The notes beneath the pieces were generated by a model. It worked only from the letters and a program-made list of their open reading frames with translations. It was not told the DNA's origin and did not search any database. The position numbers were made by a program, and so were the translations under genes. This document shows, piece after piece, positions 16,967-27,616 of a DNA stretch of 64,000 nt. The stretch covers positions 1-64,000 of the forward strand of contig NZ_WUEY01000002.1 in the NCBI RefSeq assembly GCF_010668395.1, read 5' to 3'. The stretch is from Martinezella lusitana. Its GTDB lineage: Bacteria; Pseudomonadota; Alphaproteobacteria; Rhizobiales; Rhizobiaceae. How positions within the stretch are numbered: the stretch's first letter is position 1; each line of letters opens with the position of its first letter.

Positions 16967-18031
16967 ATGGCACGTATTACCTTAAGGCAACTGCTCGATC
17001 ACGCCGCCGAGAACGGCTATGGCGTGCCTGCTTTCAATATCAACAACATGGAGCAGGCGCTTGCCATCATGGAGGCGGCCGATGCGGTCGGCGCCCCGGT
17101 GATCATGCAGGCCTCCAGGGGCGCCCGGGCCTATGCCAACGACATCATGCTGAAGCACATGATGGACGCCGTCGTCGAGATCTATCCGCACATTCCCGTC
17201 TGCGTCCATCTGGACCATGGCAACGACCCGTCGAGCTGCATGACGGCAATCCAGGCCGGCTTCACGTCGGTCATGATGGACGGCTCGCTCAAGGCGGACG
17301 CAAAGACGCCGGCCGACTGGGATTATAATGTCGCCGTGACGAAAACGGTCACCGACATGGCTCATCTCGGCGGTATTTCCGTCGAAGGCGAGCTCGGCGT
17401 GCTGGGTTCGCTGGAAACCGGCATGGGCGAGGCCGAGGACGGTCATGGCGCGGAAGGCAAGCTCTCTCATGACCAGTTGCTCACCAACCCGGACGAGGCG
17501 GTCAAGTTCGTACGCGAAACCAAGGTCGATGCGCTGGCGATCGCCATGGGCACCTCGCACGGCGCCTACAAGTTCACGCGCAAGCCGGATGGCTCGGTGC
17601 TGGCGATGAATGTGATCGAGGAGATCCACCGCAAGTTGCCCAATACACATCTTGTAATGCACGGCTCTTCCTCGGTTCCCGAAGAGCTGCAGGACATCAT
17701 CAACAAATATGGCGGGCAGATGAAGCCGACCTGGGGCGTGCCGGTCGATGAAATCCAGCGGGGCATCAAGAATGGCGTGCGCAAGATCAATATCGACACG
17801 GATGGCCGCATGGCGATGACGGGCCAGATCCGCCGCGTGCTGCAGGAGGACCCGAGCGAGTTCGATCCCCGCAAATATATGAAGCCCGCCATGGCTGCGC
17901 TGACGAAGCTTTGCAAGGAACGCTTCGAGCAGTTCGGCACGGCCGGGCACGCCTCGCGCATCCGGCCGCTGACCGTCACCGAGATGGCCAAGCGTTACAC
18001 GTCCGGGTCGCTCGACCCGGCTTTTTGCTGA
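16967..18031 (+). CDS. fba: Class II fructose-bisphosphate aldolase (CbbA type)
   Basis: The 354-residue protein matches zinc-dependent class II aldolases that cleave fructose 1,6-bisphosphate to dihydroxyacetone phosphate and glyceraldehyde 3-phosphate. Metal ligands and catalytic residues are visible in [26 protein letters not shown] and HGSSSVPEE. The phosphate-binding end KINIDTDGR is present. The start follows GGAGAGAG at good spacing. It is monocistronic, converging with a GlpD-like gene. Its location beside polyol pathways suggests a dedicated copy that handles triose or tetrose phosphates, but its sequence looks like a normal aldolase. The final codons also form a terminator. Confidence 0.93.
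   Translation: MARITLRQLLDHAAENGYGVPAFNINNMEQALAIMEAADAVGAPVIMQASRGARAYANDIMLKHMMDAVVEIYPHIPVCVHLDHGNDPSSCMTAIQAGFTSVMMDGSLKADAKTPADWDYNVAVTKTVTDMAHLGGISVEGELGVLGSLETGMGEAEDGHGAEGKLSHDQLLTNPDEAVKFVRETKVDALAIAMGTSHGAYKFTRKPDGSVLAMNVIEEIHRKLPNTHLVMHGSSSVPEELQDIINKYGGQMKPTWGVPVDEIQRGIKNGVRKINIDTDGRMAMTGQIRRVLQEDPSEFDPRKYMKPAMAALTKLCKERFEQFGTAGHASRIRPLTVTEMAKRYTSGSLDPAFC
18003..18026 (+). terminator. Intrinsic terminator overlapping the end of the aldolase gene
   Basis: CCGGGTC (18003-18009), loop GCTC and GACCCGG (18014-18020) form a 7-bp GC stem followed by CTTTTT (18021-18026). The stop codon is at 18029-18031, so the whole terminator is inside the coding sequence and encodes its last residues. 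Confidence 0.7.
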
Positions 18032-18040
18032 GCTAGGGGA

Positions 18041-19783
18041 TCAGCGTGACGCCGGGCTTGCTGCCCGGCGCAGGCTTTCTTCGGTCAATGTCTGACCATG
18101 AAACTTCGACAGCGACACAACGACATCATCGATTTCTTTGGCCAGTCGCTGCCCGTCCCACTGCAAGGCTGCCGCCGCGATCGCGCCGATTTCGCGCAAG
18201 CCCTGGATCGTCAAAAGGCCCTCGATCGCCATGGTCGTCCGACGGAAGACGATATCGGACAGATGCACGACCAGTTCCTGCCGCGCGATCCAATCGATTT
18301 CAAGCGCGCTATAGCGCTGCGCGCCGCTAATGCGCTGGCTGTCGCTATAGCTGGAGCGATGCGCAAGGATGGCCGCAGCCGTCGTGCCGTATCGGCTCAA
18401 CAGCTCGTCCGCTCTGCTTGGCTCCACGCCGGTTTTTGCGGCGACCGATCGGATCCAGCTTGTCCGCTCTTTGGAGTCGACCGGGAAATCCCGGCCGCCG
18501 CCGATGGCGAGCCTCTCGGTGGAGGTTTTGCGCGCGCGCTGCAGGCGTGTAAGGACCGTATCGGCCACTTCCTCGGCGAAGCCTCGGAACGTGGTCCATT
18601 TGCCACCGACCAATGAGACGATCGGGAAGGGGCGCCCGGCCTGCGGCTCGAAGACGGGCGCGGAGTGATCGCGGCTGATCAGGCCTGGCGACGACGCATC
18701 CGAGGCGGGCAGGGGGCGAATGCCGCTGTAGCTGTAGGTCACCTGGTCGCGGTCGAAACGGAGGCCGGGCAGAAGCGACCGCACGCTGTCGAGAAAATAA
18801 TCGATCTCTGGCTCTTCGCAGCGAACATTGTCCGGATCGTCGCAGGGAATATCGGTCGAGCCGACCAGCGCCTGGCCCAGATAGCCGTAGACCAGGCAGA
18901 TGCGGCCATCATCGGCTTCGAAATAGATCATGTGGCCGTTCAGGCTGCGCACCAGTTCGGGGTGGTCCAGCAGGATATGCGATCCCTTGGTGCCGCCGAT
19001 CAGATGAGCCGGCGCGCCGAGAGCGGCGTTGACATGATCGATCCAGGGACCGGCGGCGTTCACCACAAGCTTCGGCTTGACCGAGAAGGCATAGCCATCC
19101 GCGCGCTGAAAGGTAAGCACGCCATCGGCTGCGGACACGAGCGTGGTGACGTTTGCCGCCAGCGCGTCCTTGTTGGCTGCCAGCCCATCGTTGACCAGCT
19201 CATAGACGAGCCGCTCCGGCCGGCTGATCTTGGCGTCGTAATAGATGCCGCCGGCGACGATCTGCGGCGTCACATGCGGCATTTCCTTGAGCGCGCGGCC
19301 TTTCAACAGGAATCTGTGGCGCGGCATGACGCGGTTGCGCGAACCGAAGAAGTCGTAGAGCGCAAGTCCGATCTTGATGAGCACCGCGCCGCGGCTGCGT
19401 GGAGCGGTCGTCGATCCGAGAAGCGTGCGAAGGGTTGCCGGTATGCCGCGCATCCAGGAGAAAATCGGCACGAAAGTGGGCAATGCCTCGACGCAATGCG
19501 GCGCGTTCCTCAACAGCAGGTTCCGCTCCAGCGCCGATTGGGCGACCAGCCGGAACTCGCCGGTTTCCAGATATTTCAGGCCGCCGTGGATCAATCGCGA
19601 CGGCGCGGCACTCGTGCCCGAGCCGAAATCGGATTTGTCGACGATCAGGCAGTTGACGCCCTGTACGGAGAGATCGCGAAACAGTCCGGCGCCGTTGACC
19701 CCGGCGCCGAGGATGACGACGTCGACATCTCCATCTTGAAGTTGCGAAAAGCGTTGTTTCAGATCGGCGGCCATATCGGTCAT
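18041..19783 (-). CDS. GlpD-family FAD-dependent polyol-phosphate dehydrogenase (glycerol-3-phosphate dehydrogenase-like)
   Basis: The 580-residue protein begins with the FAD-binding Rossmann motif (VVILGAGVNGAG). It carries GlpD signatures such as TSAAPSRLIHGGLKYLE, FGSRNRVMPRH and VVNAAGPWIDHV, plus a long C-terminal helical domain. GlpD enzymes are peripheral inner-membrane dehydrogenases that pass electrons to quinone. It differs clearly from EryB at 29307-30818 (580 against 503 residues), so it is a paralogue rather than a duplicate. It follows a FGGY kinase by 60 bases, which fits oxidation of the phosphorylated polyol made by that kinase. Glycerol 3-phosphate remains a possible substrate. 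Confidence 0.85.
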   Translation of the reverse strand: MTDMAADLKQRFSQLQDGDVDVVILGAGVNGAGLFRDLSVQGVNCLIVDKSDFGSGTSAAPSRLIHGGLKYLETGEFRLVAQSALERNLLLRNAPHCVEALPTFVPIFSWMRGIPATLRTLLGSTTAPRSRGAVLIKIGLALYDFFGSRNRVMPRHRFLLKGRALKEMPHVTPQIVAGGIYYDAKISRPERLVYELVNDGLAANKDALAANVTTLVSAADGVLTFQRADGYAFSVKPKLVVNAAGPWIDHVNAALGAPAHLIGGTKGSHILLDHPELVRSLNGHMIYFEADDGRICLVYGYLGQALVGSTDIPCDDPDNVRCEEPEIDYFLDSVRSLLPGLRFDRDQVTYSYSGIRPLPASDASSPGLISRDHSAPVFEPQAGRPFPIVSLVGGKWTTFRGFAEEVADTVLTRLQRARKTSTERLAIGGGRDFPVDSKERTSWIRSVAAKTGVEPSRADELLSRYGTTAAAILAHRSSYSDSQRISGAQRYSALEIDWIARQELVVHLSDIVFRRTTMAIEGLLTIQGLREIGAIAAAALQWDGQRLAKEIDDVVVSLSKFHGQTLTEESLRRAASPASR

Positions 19784-19843
19784 AACATCATCGTCCTGCT
19801 GAACTGCCGCGACAACAGCCTGTCGGCGCGGCGCATTGGCGGT

Positions 19844-21373
19844 CTAGTCTTGGGAGTGTTGATTTGCGAGATCGCCGATCCGCGGCCAGAGTGGCGTCAT
19901 CGCTTCGGCAATGTCGCGGAAGAGCTGGTAGCGGATGCGATATTCGGCGCTGCGGCCGAGGTCCGGTTCATAGGTCGTGGCGATTTTGCCGACATCGCGC
20001 GGATCGTTCTGAGGGCTCGCATAGATGCCGATACCGGCACCGGCGCAAAGCGCGGCGCCCCAGGCCGCAGCCTCGTCGGTCTCGGTCACGGTAACAGGCA
20101 TGCCGAGCACGTCGGCAAACATCTGAACGACGATCGGATTGCGCGACACGCCGCCTGCCAATCGTGCTCGATCGAAGGAAAAACCGTCACTTAGTGCGTC
20201 AATGTGAATCTTGTGGTTGAAGGCGATGCCTTCAAGGACGGCACGCAACATGTCGCCGCGATCGTGCCAGCCGCCAAGTCCGAAGAAGCTGGCGCTTGCC
20301 TCGGCGCCATAGGGCGAGCCGAACAGGTAGGGATGGAACAGCGCGCTCGACGGACGGGCGAAGGCCGCCTCGATCTCGGGGGCCAGCAAGGCGTGGATCG
20401 ACTGGCTGGCAGCTTCGGCGCTTGCAATTTCCCTGGCGCAGAGCTTGTCCAGGAACCACTCGTAATTCGCCGACGATGCCGGCGAGATCGACATGTTGTT
20501 CCACTGGCCCGGCGCAATCGCATTGCGGCAGAACCAGCGGCCATCGACACGCGGTTCGGAGGAGAGCGTTTCGTTGATCGAATAGGTGCCGGCGATCACG
20601 GCAACGACGCCTTCGGCATAGCCACCGGCTCCGAGCGCGGACGCGGTCACGTCGTGCAGTCCGGCAACGACCGGCGTGCCTTCGGCGAGCCCCGTCCGCT
20701 TCGCCACGGCTTCCGTCACATGGCCGACCACTTCGTCAGACCGGGAGACTGGCGGCAGCGCGCCAGTCAACTCGCCGACGTTGAAGAGCGCCAATGCGTC
20801 CGGCGAATAGTTCTGCGTCGAGACATTGGTGAAGGAGGTACTGGCCTCGGTCCGATCCGTTCCGGAGACATCCGTCAGGCAGAAGCGCAGCCAGTCCTTG
20901 CAGCTCAGGATGTGGCCGATCTGGGCATAGCGCTCGGGCTCATTGGCCTTGATCCAGGCGAGCAGCGCCGATGGAGCCGAGACATGCGGCAACTGCCCGG
21001 TCAGCGACAGGGCTTTGTCGGCAAGCGGGCTCTTCAGCCATTGTTCGACGATCGATCCGGCGCGGCTGTCGAGCGAAAGGATGGCGCGTCCAAGCGGCTT
21101 TTTTGCCTTGTCGAGCAGATAGATGCCATCGCCATGCGCAGTCGCGGCAATGGCCTGGATGTCGCTGGCGGGACGGTTGCTGAGCTTGATCGCCTCGGCA
21201 ATGGCGTCGGCGGTCCGGGTCCAGAGTTCGTCCATGTCGCGCTCGACATGGCGAGCCTTCGGCATGAACTGGGTCACGCGGCGGCGCGCGACGGCAAGCG
21301 GCGTTCCATCGATGTCGAAGATGACGGCTTTGGTAACGGTCAGACCGCTGTCAATTCCGAGCAGACTCGGCAT
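19844..21373 (-). CDS. FGGY-family carbohydrate kinase, LyxK (L-xylulose kinase)-like
   Basis: About 509 residues with the FGGY ATPase fold: phosphate-1 loop LLGIDSGLTVTKA, substrate region IAATAHGDG, the adenosine region LHDVTASALGAGG and the second signature RLAGGVSRNP. Stretches such as LLDKAKKPLGRAIL and EPERYAQIGHIL closely recall E. coli LyxK. I start it at the ATG at 21373, since AGGAG lies eight bases upstream; the ATG at 21379 is too close to it. It lies between a DeoR regulator and a GlpD-like dehydrogenase. The neighbours suggest a polyol or ketose substrate other than, or additional to, erythritol. The exact sugar is not determinable. Confidence 0.85.
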   Translation of the reverse strand: MPSLLGIDSGLTVTKAVIFDIDGTPLAVARRRVTQFMPKARHVERDMDELWTRTADAIAEAIKLSNRPASDIQAIAATAHGDGIYLLDKAKKPLGRAILSLDSRAGSIVEQWLKSPLADKALSLTGQLPHVSAPSALLAWIKANEPERYAQIGHILSCKDWLRFCLTDVSGTDRTEASTSFTNVSTQNYSPDALALFNVGELTGALPPVSRSDEVVGHVTEAVAKRTGLAEGTPVVAGLHDVTASALGAGGYAEGVVAVIAGTYSINETLSSEPRVDGRWFCRNAIAPGQWNNMSISPASSANYEWFLDKLCAREIASAEAASQSIHALLAPEIEAAFARPSSALFHPYLFGSPYGAEASASFFGLGGWHDRGDMLRAVLEGIAFNHKIHIDALSDGFSFDRARLAGGVSRNPIVVQMFADVLGMPVTVTETDEAAAWGAALCAGAGIGIYASPQNDPRDVGKIATTYEPDLGRSAEYRIRYQLFRDIAEAMTPLWPRIGDLANQHSQD

Positions 21374-21428
21374 TCTCATTACTCCTGATGGTGAGGAACG
21401 TGACGGACGCCCGAGCCTGGGCCAATCG

Positions 21429-22271
21429 TCAGGATCGTTCCTTGTCGCCCTTGGCGACAACCACATTGATATTCTTGTTCCGCATTCGCTCCAGATGAGC
21501 GGCAGGCGTCTTCTCGTCGACGATGACGACATCGAATTCGCTCAGATGCGCGAAACTGTGGAGTGCGCGCCGCTCGAATTTCGTATGATCGGTGAGCAGG
21601 ATGCGCTTGGCCGCACTGTCGAACATCGCCCGCTTGATATCGACGATCTCGGGCGACTGATGGAACACGACGTCATCTATGATGGCCGACATCGAGATGA
21701 ACGCAACGTCGGCGCGCAAGCGGTTGATTTCGTTGATCGTCATGCGCCCCATGAAGGCGTTGCACCAATTGTAATATTGGCCGCCGAGTGCCAGAAGCGT
21801 TACGTCATGCATATCCTTCAGCGCGTTCATCAGCGTCAGCGAATTGGTGATCGCGGTCAGCGGGACCTTGGCCGGCAGATGCGAGGCCATTTGCAGGACG
21901 GTGGTGGAATCGTCGAGGAAGATGGCCTGACCGGGCTCGATGAACTGCATCGCAGCAGCGGCGATCATCTTCTTCTCGCTCGCCTGGCGGTTGGCGCGAT
22001 AGACGTCGCTCGATTCAATCAGGCTCGTCGCCGCAGCGGAAACGATGCCGCGCGTTTTCCGGAACAGGCCACGGCTGACCAATTCGTCGACATCGCGATG
22101 CGCCGTCATCAGGCTGATGCCGAAACGATCGGTCAAATCCTCGATGCGCATGGAGCCTTCGGCCATCACGGCTTCGGCGATCATCTGCCGTCGGGCGAGC
22201 TGGCGGGAATGCCGGCTGTCGCTCGGCAGTTCGTCTTGCAGGAAGGATACGGGGCTTGTCTTGTCTGTCAC
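21429..22271 (-). CDS. DeoR/GlpR-family transcriptional regulator
   Basis: The 280-residue protein has an N-terminal DeoR helix-turn-helix (RRQMIAEAVMAEGSMRIEDLTDRFGISLMTAHRDVDEL). A C-terminal sugar-phosphate sensor domain follows, with the usual DDSTTVLQMA, TALTNS-like and LLALGG elements. DeoR sensors respond to phosphorylated sugars. It starts with GTG at 22271, preceded by AGAGG. It lies 55 bases upstream of the FGGY kinase on the same strand and probably regulates the kinase/GlpD module; a role on the upstream transporter is also possible. It is distinct from EryR at 32969. Confidence 0.88.
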   Translation of the reverse strand: MTDKTSPVSFLQDELPSDSRHSRQLARRQMIAEAVMAEGSMRIEDLTDRFGISLMTAHRDVDELVSRGLFRKTRGIVSAAATSLIESSDVYRANRQASEKKMIAAAAMQFIEPGQAIFLDDSTTVLQMASHLPAKVPLTAITNSLTLMNALKDMHDVTLLALGGQYYNWCNAFMGRMTINEINRLRADVAFISMSAIIDDVVFHQSPEIVDIKRAMFDSAAKRILLTDHTKFERRALHSFAHLSEFDVVIVDEKTPAAHLERMRNKNINVVVAKGDKERS

Positions 22272-22421
22272 CTTGGCCTCTGACGCTGAGCCTTGCGGAT
22301 ACTAACGCGCTACAGCGAACGCCATGCTATGTGAAAAGAGTATAAAGAACAATTCTCTACCAGGATTTCTGCAAGTACGGTCTGATCTTCCGCCAGGAAT
22401 GGTCGATAGCGGTCGAAGGAT

Positions 22422-22445
22422 GGGGACGCCGGTGTCCGGCGCCCC
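22422..22445 (-). repeat. GC-rich hairpin behind the binding-protein gene
   Basis: GGGGACGCCGG (22422-22432), loop TGT and CCGGCGCCCC (22436-22445) form a strong stem with one unpaired A. It sits just downstream of the eryG stop codon. No T run follows, so it more likely stabilises the eryG mRNA end or attenuates readthrough than terminates fully. Confidence 0.5.
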
Positions 22446-22453
22446 CGATATCG

Positions 22454-23401
22454 TTACTCGGACAGAACGAACGGCGCGGTGTACTTGTCGACATTGTCCT
22501 TGGTGATCAGGATGCAATCGAAAAGCTGCTTTTCGCTCGTAGCGCCGGTCTTGCCGGTCTTGATGAAGCTGTCAGCCTGCTTGACGGCTTCTTCCGAGAA
22601 GACGGCAACCGGCTGGAGAACCGTGTACTGCAGTTCACCGGCCTTGATGGCGGCGACCGCATCCGGCGAACCGTCGAAGCCGCCGACCTTGACGTTGGCG
22701 AGCTTGCCGGCTTCCTTGAGAGCGGCAATCGCGCCGAGCGCCATTTCGTCATTGCCGGAGATCACGCCGGTAATGTCCGGATGGGCCTGCAGGATGGACT
22801 GCATCTTGTTGTGGCCCTGGGTGCGGTCCCAGTTGGCAACTTCCTTGGCAACCTTCTGCAGGTCCGGGTACTGGGTCAGAACCGTTTCATAGCCGTTCGA
22901 ACGCGTTGCGGCGTTGTTGTCGGACGGTGCGCCGAAGAGTTCGGCATACTTGCCCTTGTCGCCAACGGCTTCGACCCACTGCTGAGCACCGATTGCGGCG
23001 CCCTGGGCGTTGTTGGAGACGAGCTGCGCCTTGGCGAGGCCTTCCTGGTTGATTTCAGCATTGACCAGGAACACCGGAATGCCGGCGGCAACGGCCTTCT
23101 TGACCGCACCGACGGAACCGTCGGCGTTGGCCGGATCGAGGATGATGGCGACCGACTTGTTGGTGATGGCCGTGTCGATCAGGTTGCTCTCGGTGTTGGT
23201 ATCGCCCTTGTGGGCGCCGACCGTTGCCGTGTAGCCGAGCTTTTCCGCGGCAGCCTTGGCGACATTGCCTTCCGTCAGCCAGTAGGGGTTCGACGGGTCG
23301 TTGACGATGATCGTCATCTGGCCGGCGGCCCAAGCTGCTCCTGTCAGAAGCGGTGCGACTGCAACCGCTGCCATGACGATGCGCAAACCTTTTTTGAACA
23401 T
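22454..23401 (-). CDS. eryG: Ribose-type ABC transporter periplasmic binding protein (EryG)
   Basis: The 315-residue protein has a signal peptide (MFKKGLRIVMAAVAVAPLLTGAAWA) and the periplasmic-binding-protein-1/LacI-like fold, seen in IIVNDPSNPYW, AIILDPANADG and VISGNDEMALGAI. It would capture a small polyol in the periplasm and deliver it to EryE/EryF. Location beside eryABCD on the opposite strand, with the ATPase and permease upstream, matches the eryEFG transporter of rhizobia. The ATG at 23401 follows GGGAGAGA. A GC hairpin follows the stop, which could raise its expression over neighbours. Confidence 0.82.
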   Translation of the reverse strand: MFKKGLRIVMAAVAVAPLLTGAAWAAGQMTIIVNDPSNPYWLTEGNVAKAAAEKLGYTATVGAHKGDTNTESNLIDTAITNKSVAIILDPANADGSVGAVKKAVAAGIPVFLVNAEINQEGLAKAQLVSNNAQGAAIGAQQWVEAVGDKGKYAELFGAPSDNNAATRSNGYETVLTQYPDLQKVAKEVANWDRTQGHNKMQSILQAHPDITGVISGNDEMALGAIAALKEAGKLANVKVGGFDGSPDAVAAIKAGELQYTVLQPVAVFSEEAVKQADSFIKTGKTGATSEKQLFDCILITKDNVDKYTAPFVLSE

Positions 23402-23505
23402 TAGTCTCTCTCCCTTTTGATGAGCTCTGATGATACCGGCGAACCGGCGGTGCTTTCTCCGATCGGCGATTTTCATCGATCGGTGACAAGTTCGAATATC
23501 GAGCG

Positions 23506-24558
23506 TCAGCCGGACTTGGTCCGGCGTCCGTACTGGATGCTGTTCATGAGCACGGCGAGCACGATGACCGCGCCGGTAAAGACCGTCTGCCAGTAGGCCG
23601 ACACGCCGATGATGACGAGGCCGTCCGACAGAAAGCCGATGACGAAGGCGCCGAGCATGGTGCCGCGCACCGTGCCGCGGCCACCCGTCAAAGCAGCACC
23701 ACCGATGACGACGGCGGCGATTGCCGTCAGCTCGTAAGTGGTGCCGGCGGTCGGGCCGGCCGAAGTCAGCTGCGACGACAGGACCAGGCCGGCGATGGCG
23801 GCGCAAACGCCCGACAGGACGTAGACGATGATCTTGACGTGCTTGACCGGAACACCGGAAAGATCGGCGGCGCGCTCGTTGCCACCCGATGCATAGAGCC
23901 AGCGGCCAAAGGCGGTGCGGCTGAGAACGAGGCCGCAGATGATGGCGAGCACGGCAAGCACGATGACGCCGATCGGGATGCCGGCGAGGCGGTTGAAACC
24001 GAGCCAGTCAAAGCCGGTATTGCCGAGTTCCGGGCGGCCGCCGAGATTGTTGTAGGTAAGGCCGTTGGTCATCAGCAACGCGATGCCGCGCGCGACATAG
24101 AGCACGCCGAGCGAGGCGACGAAGGCCGGAACACGCAAGTAAGCGATGAGAACGCCGTTGACGGCGCCCACGACCGCACCAAGCGCGCACGTCAGGATGA
24201 CGACGGCCCAGACCGGCGGATAGAGAATGACGCCGAAGCTCGAAAGCGTGACGCCCTGCATCAGGAAACCGGCGATACAGCCGGCAAGACCGAGCGTCGA
24301 CCCGACCGAGAGGTCGATACCGCCGTTGAGGATGACCAGCAGCATGCCAATGGCAAGAATGCCGAAGATGGCGACATGCGAGGCCATGGTCAGGAAGTTG
24401 CCGAGCGTGAAGTAATAAGGCGACAGGAAGGAGAAGACCGCGATGATGACGATCAGCGCGAAGAAGGCGCGTCCTTCCAGGATCAGCCGCACGAGATTGA
24501 CGTTCCGCCGCTGTCCGTTCGAAACTGGTTTCTTTTCTGTGATGTTCGTGACTGACAT
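23506..24558 (-). CDS. eryF: Ribose-type ABC transporter permease (EryF)
   Basis: A 350-residue integral membrane protein with about eight to ten hydrophobic segments and the RbsC-family signature regions (NGGIDLSVGSTLGLAG; VPAFVASLGVLYVARG; AAVVIGGAALTGGRGTV). It forms the channel of the eryEFG importer. The start follows GGAG nine bases upstream. The gene is 22 bases downstream of the ATPase and 104 bases upstream of the binding-protein gene, all on the minus strand, so the three are probably cotranscribed. Confidence 0.86.
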   Translation of the reverse strand: MSVTNITEKKPVSNGQRRNVNLVRLILEGRAFFALIVIIAVFSFLSPYYFTLGNFLTMASHVAIFGILAIGMLLVILNGGIDLSVGSTLGLAGCIAGFLMQGVTLSSFGVILYPPVWAVVILTCALGAVVGAVNGVLIAYLRVPAFVASLGVLYVARGIALLMTNGLTYNNLGGRPELGNTGFDWLGFNRLAGIPIGVIVLAVLAIICGLVLSRTAFGRWLYASGGNERAADLSGVPVKHVKIIVYVLSGVCAAIAGLVLSSQLTSAGPTAGTTYELTAIAAVVIGGAALTGGRGTVRGTMLGAFVIGFLSDGLVIIGVSAYWQTVFTGAVIVLAVLMNSIQYGRRTKSG

Positions 24559-24580
24559 AATCAGTGCTCCATGAATGCGG

Positions 24581-26121
<1,541 letters not shown>

Positions 26122-26125
<4 letters not shown>

Positions 26126-26778
26126 TTCACGTCGACCTTTACCGGGGTGATGAGCCAGTTCTTCGGATTGATGAGCTTGAACACGCCGACAACCGTAGCC
26201 GTCTTGCCCGTCAGCTTTTCCGGATCGAGGCTCCCGAGGGTTGCTTTCTTCATCTCGTTGTTGATGGCGGAACCGGCATCCTGATATTCGATCTGGTTGG
26301 TGAACTGGCCGAATTGAATCGTGCCGGTCGCATCGCGAAGATCGGTACCGTTGACCGCGGGGCCGGTCTGCACCCGGACCGTGATCCCGTCCGGCATGCC
26401 ATCGACCTTGAATTCGTTGAGATTGGCCTTGCGATCGCCGAACGTACCGGTCAGCGAGACGGGAAGGACGGGGCCGGTGGTCGTGGCGACGCCATATTTT
26501 TCGCCAGCCGCTTTCTTGTCGGCCAGAACGGCGGTGGCAAGCGTCACCGCATCGACGGCGCGCTTTTCGACATCTGCCTGCACCTTGGGGAATTCCTGGG
26601 CGCCGTAGCTTTCGGGCTGGAAGCCCTGCTCGCGCACATCGTGGGCCGAGCCGATCTTGACCACCTTGGTATCGGCGGCAATGGCGCCGATTACGATCAC
26701 CACGGCAGCGACGCCCGCCACGATCTTGAACTTCGAGCCTGTCGGCTTGGCTGTTGCATATTGAGCTTGCGTATTCAT
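26122..26778 (-). CDS. DUF2291 family membrane-anchored protein
   Basis: About 218 residues. An N-terminal hydrophobic segment (FKIVAGVAAVVIVIGAIAAD) is followed by a soluble, extracytoplasmic domain. From memory it fits DUF2291, a family encoded beside sugar ABC importers, often as predicted lipoproteins. Here the hydrophobic segment has no cysteine, so this copy looks like a signal anchor rather than a lipoprotein. The first gene product of the transporter operon apart from a tiny upstream ORF; it is coupled to eryE. The role is unknown; an accessory of uptake is likely. The ATG at 26778 is preferred over a TTG six bases upstream. Confidence 0.7.
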
Positions 26779-26848
26779 GTTCAAACGACCTTCGGCATGT
26801 TTGCCGGATTGCCCGATGGAGAAATGGAGAACGGTTCCGCGCGTCCGC

Positions 26849-26935
26849 TTAGCTGAGGTCTTGCCCCTGCTTTTGGATCTGCAGGCGCTGCGCTCGGCTT
26901 CGGATCGCGCCGCTATCGGAAAGGAAATTCAACAT
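26849..26935 (-). CDS. 28-residue small ORF leading the transporter operon
   Basis: A short frame of 28 codons (starting MLNFLSDSGAIRSRAQ, ending GQDLS) begins with ATG at 26935, six bases after a perfect AGGAGG. It ends 70 bases before the DUF2291 start on the same strand. The strength and spacing of the ribosome binding site make it more credible than its length suggests. It is basic and has no membrane segment. It could be a leader peptide influencing the downstream operon or a small protein; I do not recognise it. Confidence 0.45.
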   Translation of the reverse strand: MLNFLSDSGAIRSRAQRLQIQKQGQDLS

Positions 26936-27026
26936 CAGGAGCCTCCTCAGCGTGCGGATGGCTGTCTCCTCCAGCCGTCCATTCAGGTTCACAATCGCCC
27001 TGTCGATGCGACATTTGTGATAGAAG

Positions 27027-27058
27027 TATGTTAATAACTGCAATTCATATGTTATAAA
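27027..27058. promoter_or_regulatory. Candidate operator repeats near the eryEFG start
   Basis: TATGTTAATAA (27027-27037) and TATGTTATAA (27048-27057) lie about 100 bases upstream of the 28-codon ORF that heads the transporter operon. The second is identical to a site near eryA at 27436-27445, and related sequences precede eryR. DeoR-family regulators commonly bind such repeated short AT-rich elements; EryR is the natural candidate. Confidence 0.45.
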
Positions 27059-27435
27059 TTTTTGAGCCTGTCAACGGCGATTTCTTGGGATTTGTGTATC
27101 CGCAGCTTCCAGGCAGGTAAGAATTCCATTCTCAATACGTATCGAAACCGCCATTTCAGCTGCTTGTATCCGGCAATTTCACAACGGCATCCGCTTGATC
27201 TGCTTTGCATGAGGATATCTAGGTAATGCATTGATATTCATGAATAATAACAGAGAATTCATCGTTCATGCCCCGTGAGGCTAGCGATTCTTCCTGATGG
27301 GCGCCGTCTTTTGTTTCTGTTTCCCTCGTCGCGTGTTCAAGGCTCCTTCCCGTTGTGGTCGGGGAATTGACAGCAATCATTTTATATGAAAAAAATTACA
27401 ACACCAGAAAAATATTACTGCAACTATGGTATCTC

Positions 27436-27445
27436 TATGTTATAA
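27436..27445. promoter_or_regulatory. Candidate operator near eryA
   Basis: TATGTTATAA, identical to the element at 27048-27057 on the transporter side of the same intergenic region. It lies about 180 bases before the eryA leader ORF. The two copies at opposite ends would allow one regulator to control both divergent units. Confidence 0.42.
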
Positions 27446-27616
27446 GATATTGAGCCGATCGATGGATCGCCTCTGGCTTGGATCTGGTCGTGCGGTTGGT
27501 GTCGAATATGTGCCGGTGCGCCGTTCGCGCTTGCTCAGGCCGGATCGGCGTGCGGGAGCTGCGATGCGCGCGGGCTGGAACGGATTATACTCGCGGCTGC
27601 GTGGGGAGGAATGAAG

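Larger units (their letters stand above)
26936..27616. other. Divergent control region of the two ery transcription units
   Basis: About 680 bases between the 28-codon ORF and the eryA leader. It is AT-rich for this genome. TATGTT-type sites occur near both ends (separate entries), and TTGACA at 27367-27372 could be a -35 box for the eryA side, though I cannot match a good -10. Several short frames have no ribosome binding site. I see no gene in 27060-27435. Confidence 0.6.

Noticed and set aside
18665..20194. Long plus-strand frame across the GlpD and kinase genes
   Set aside because: Antisense to two clear enzymes and without family features.
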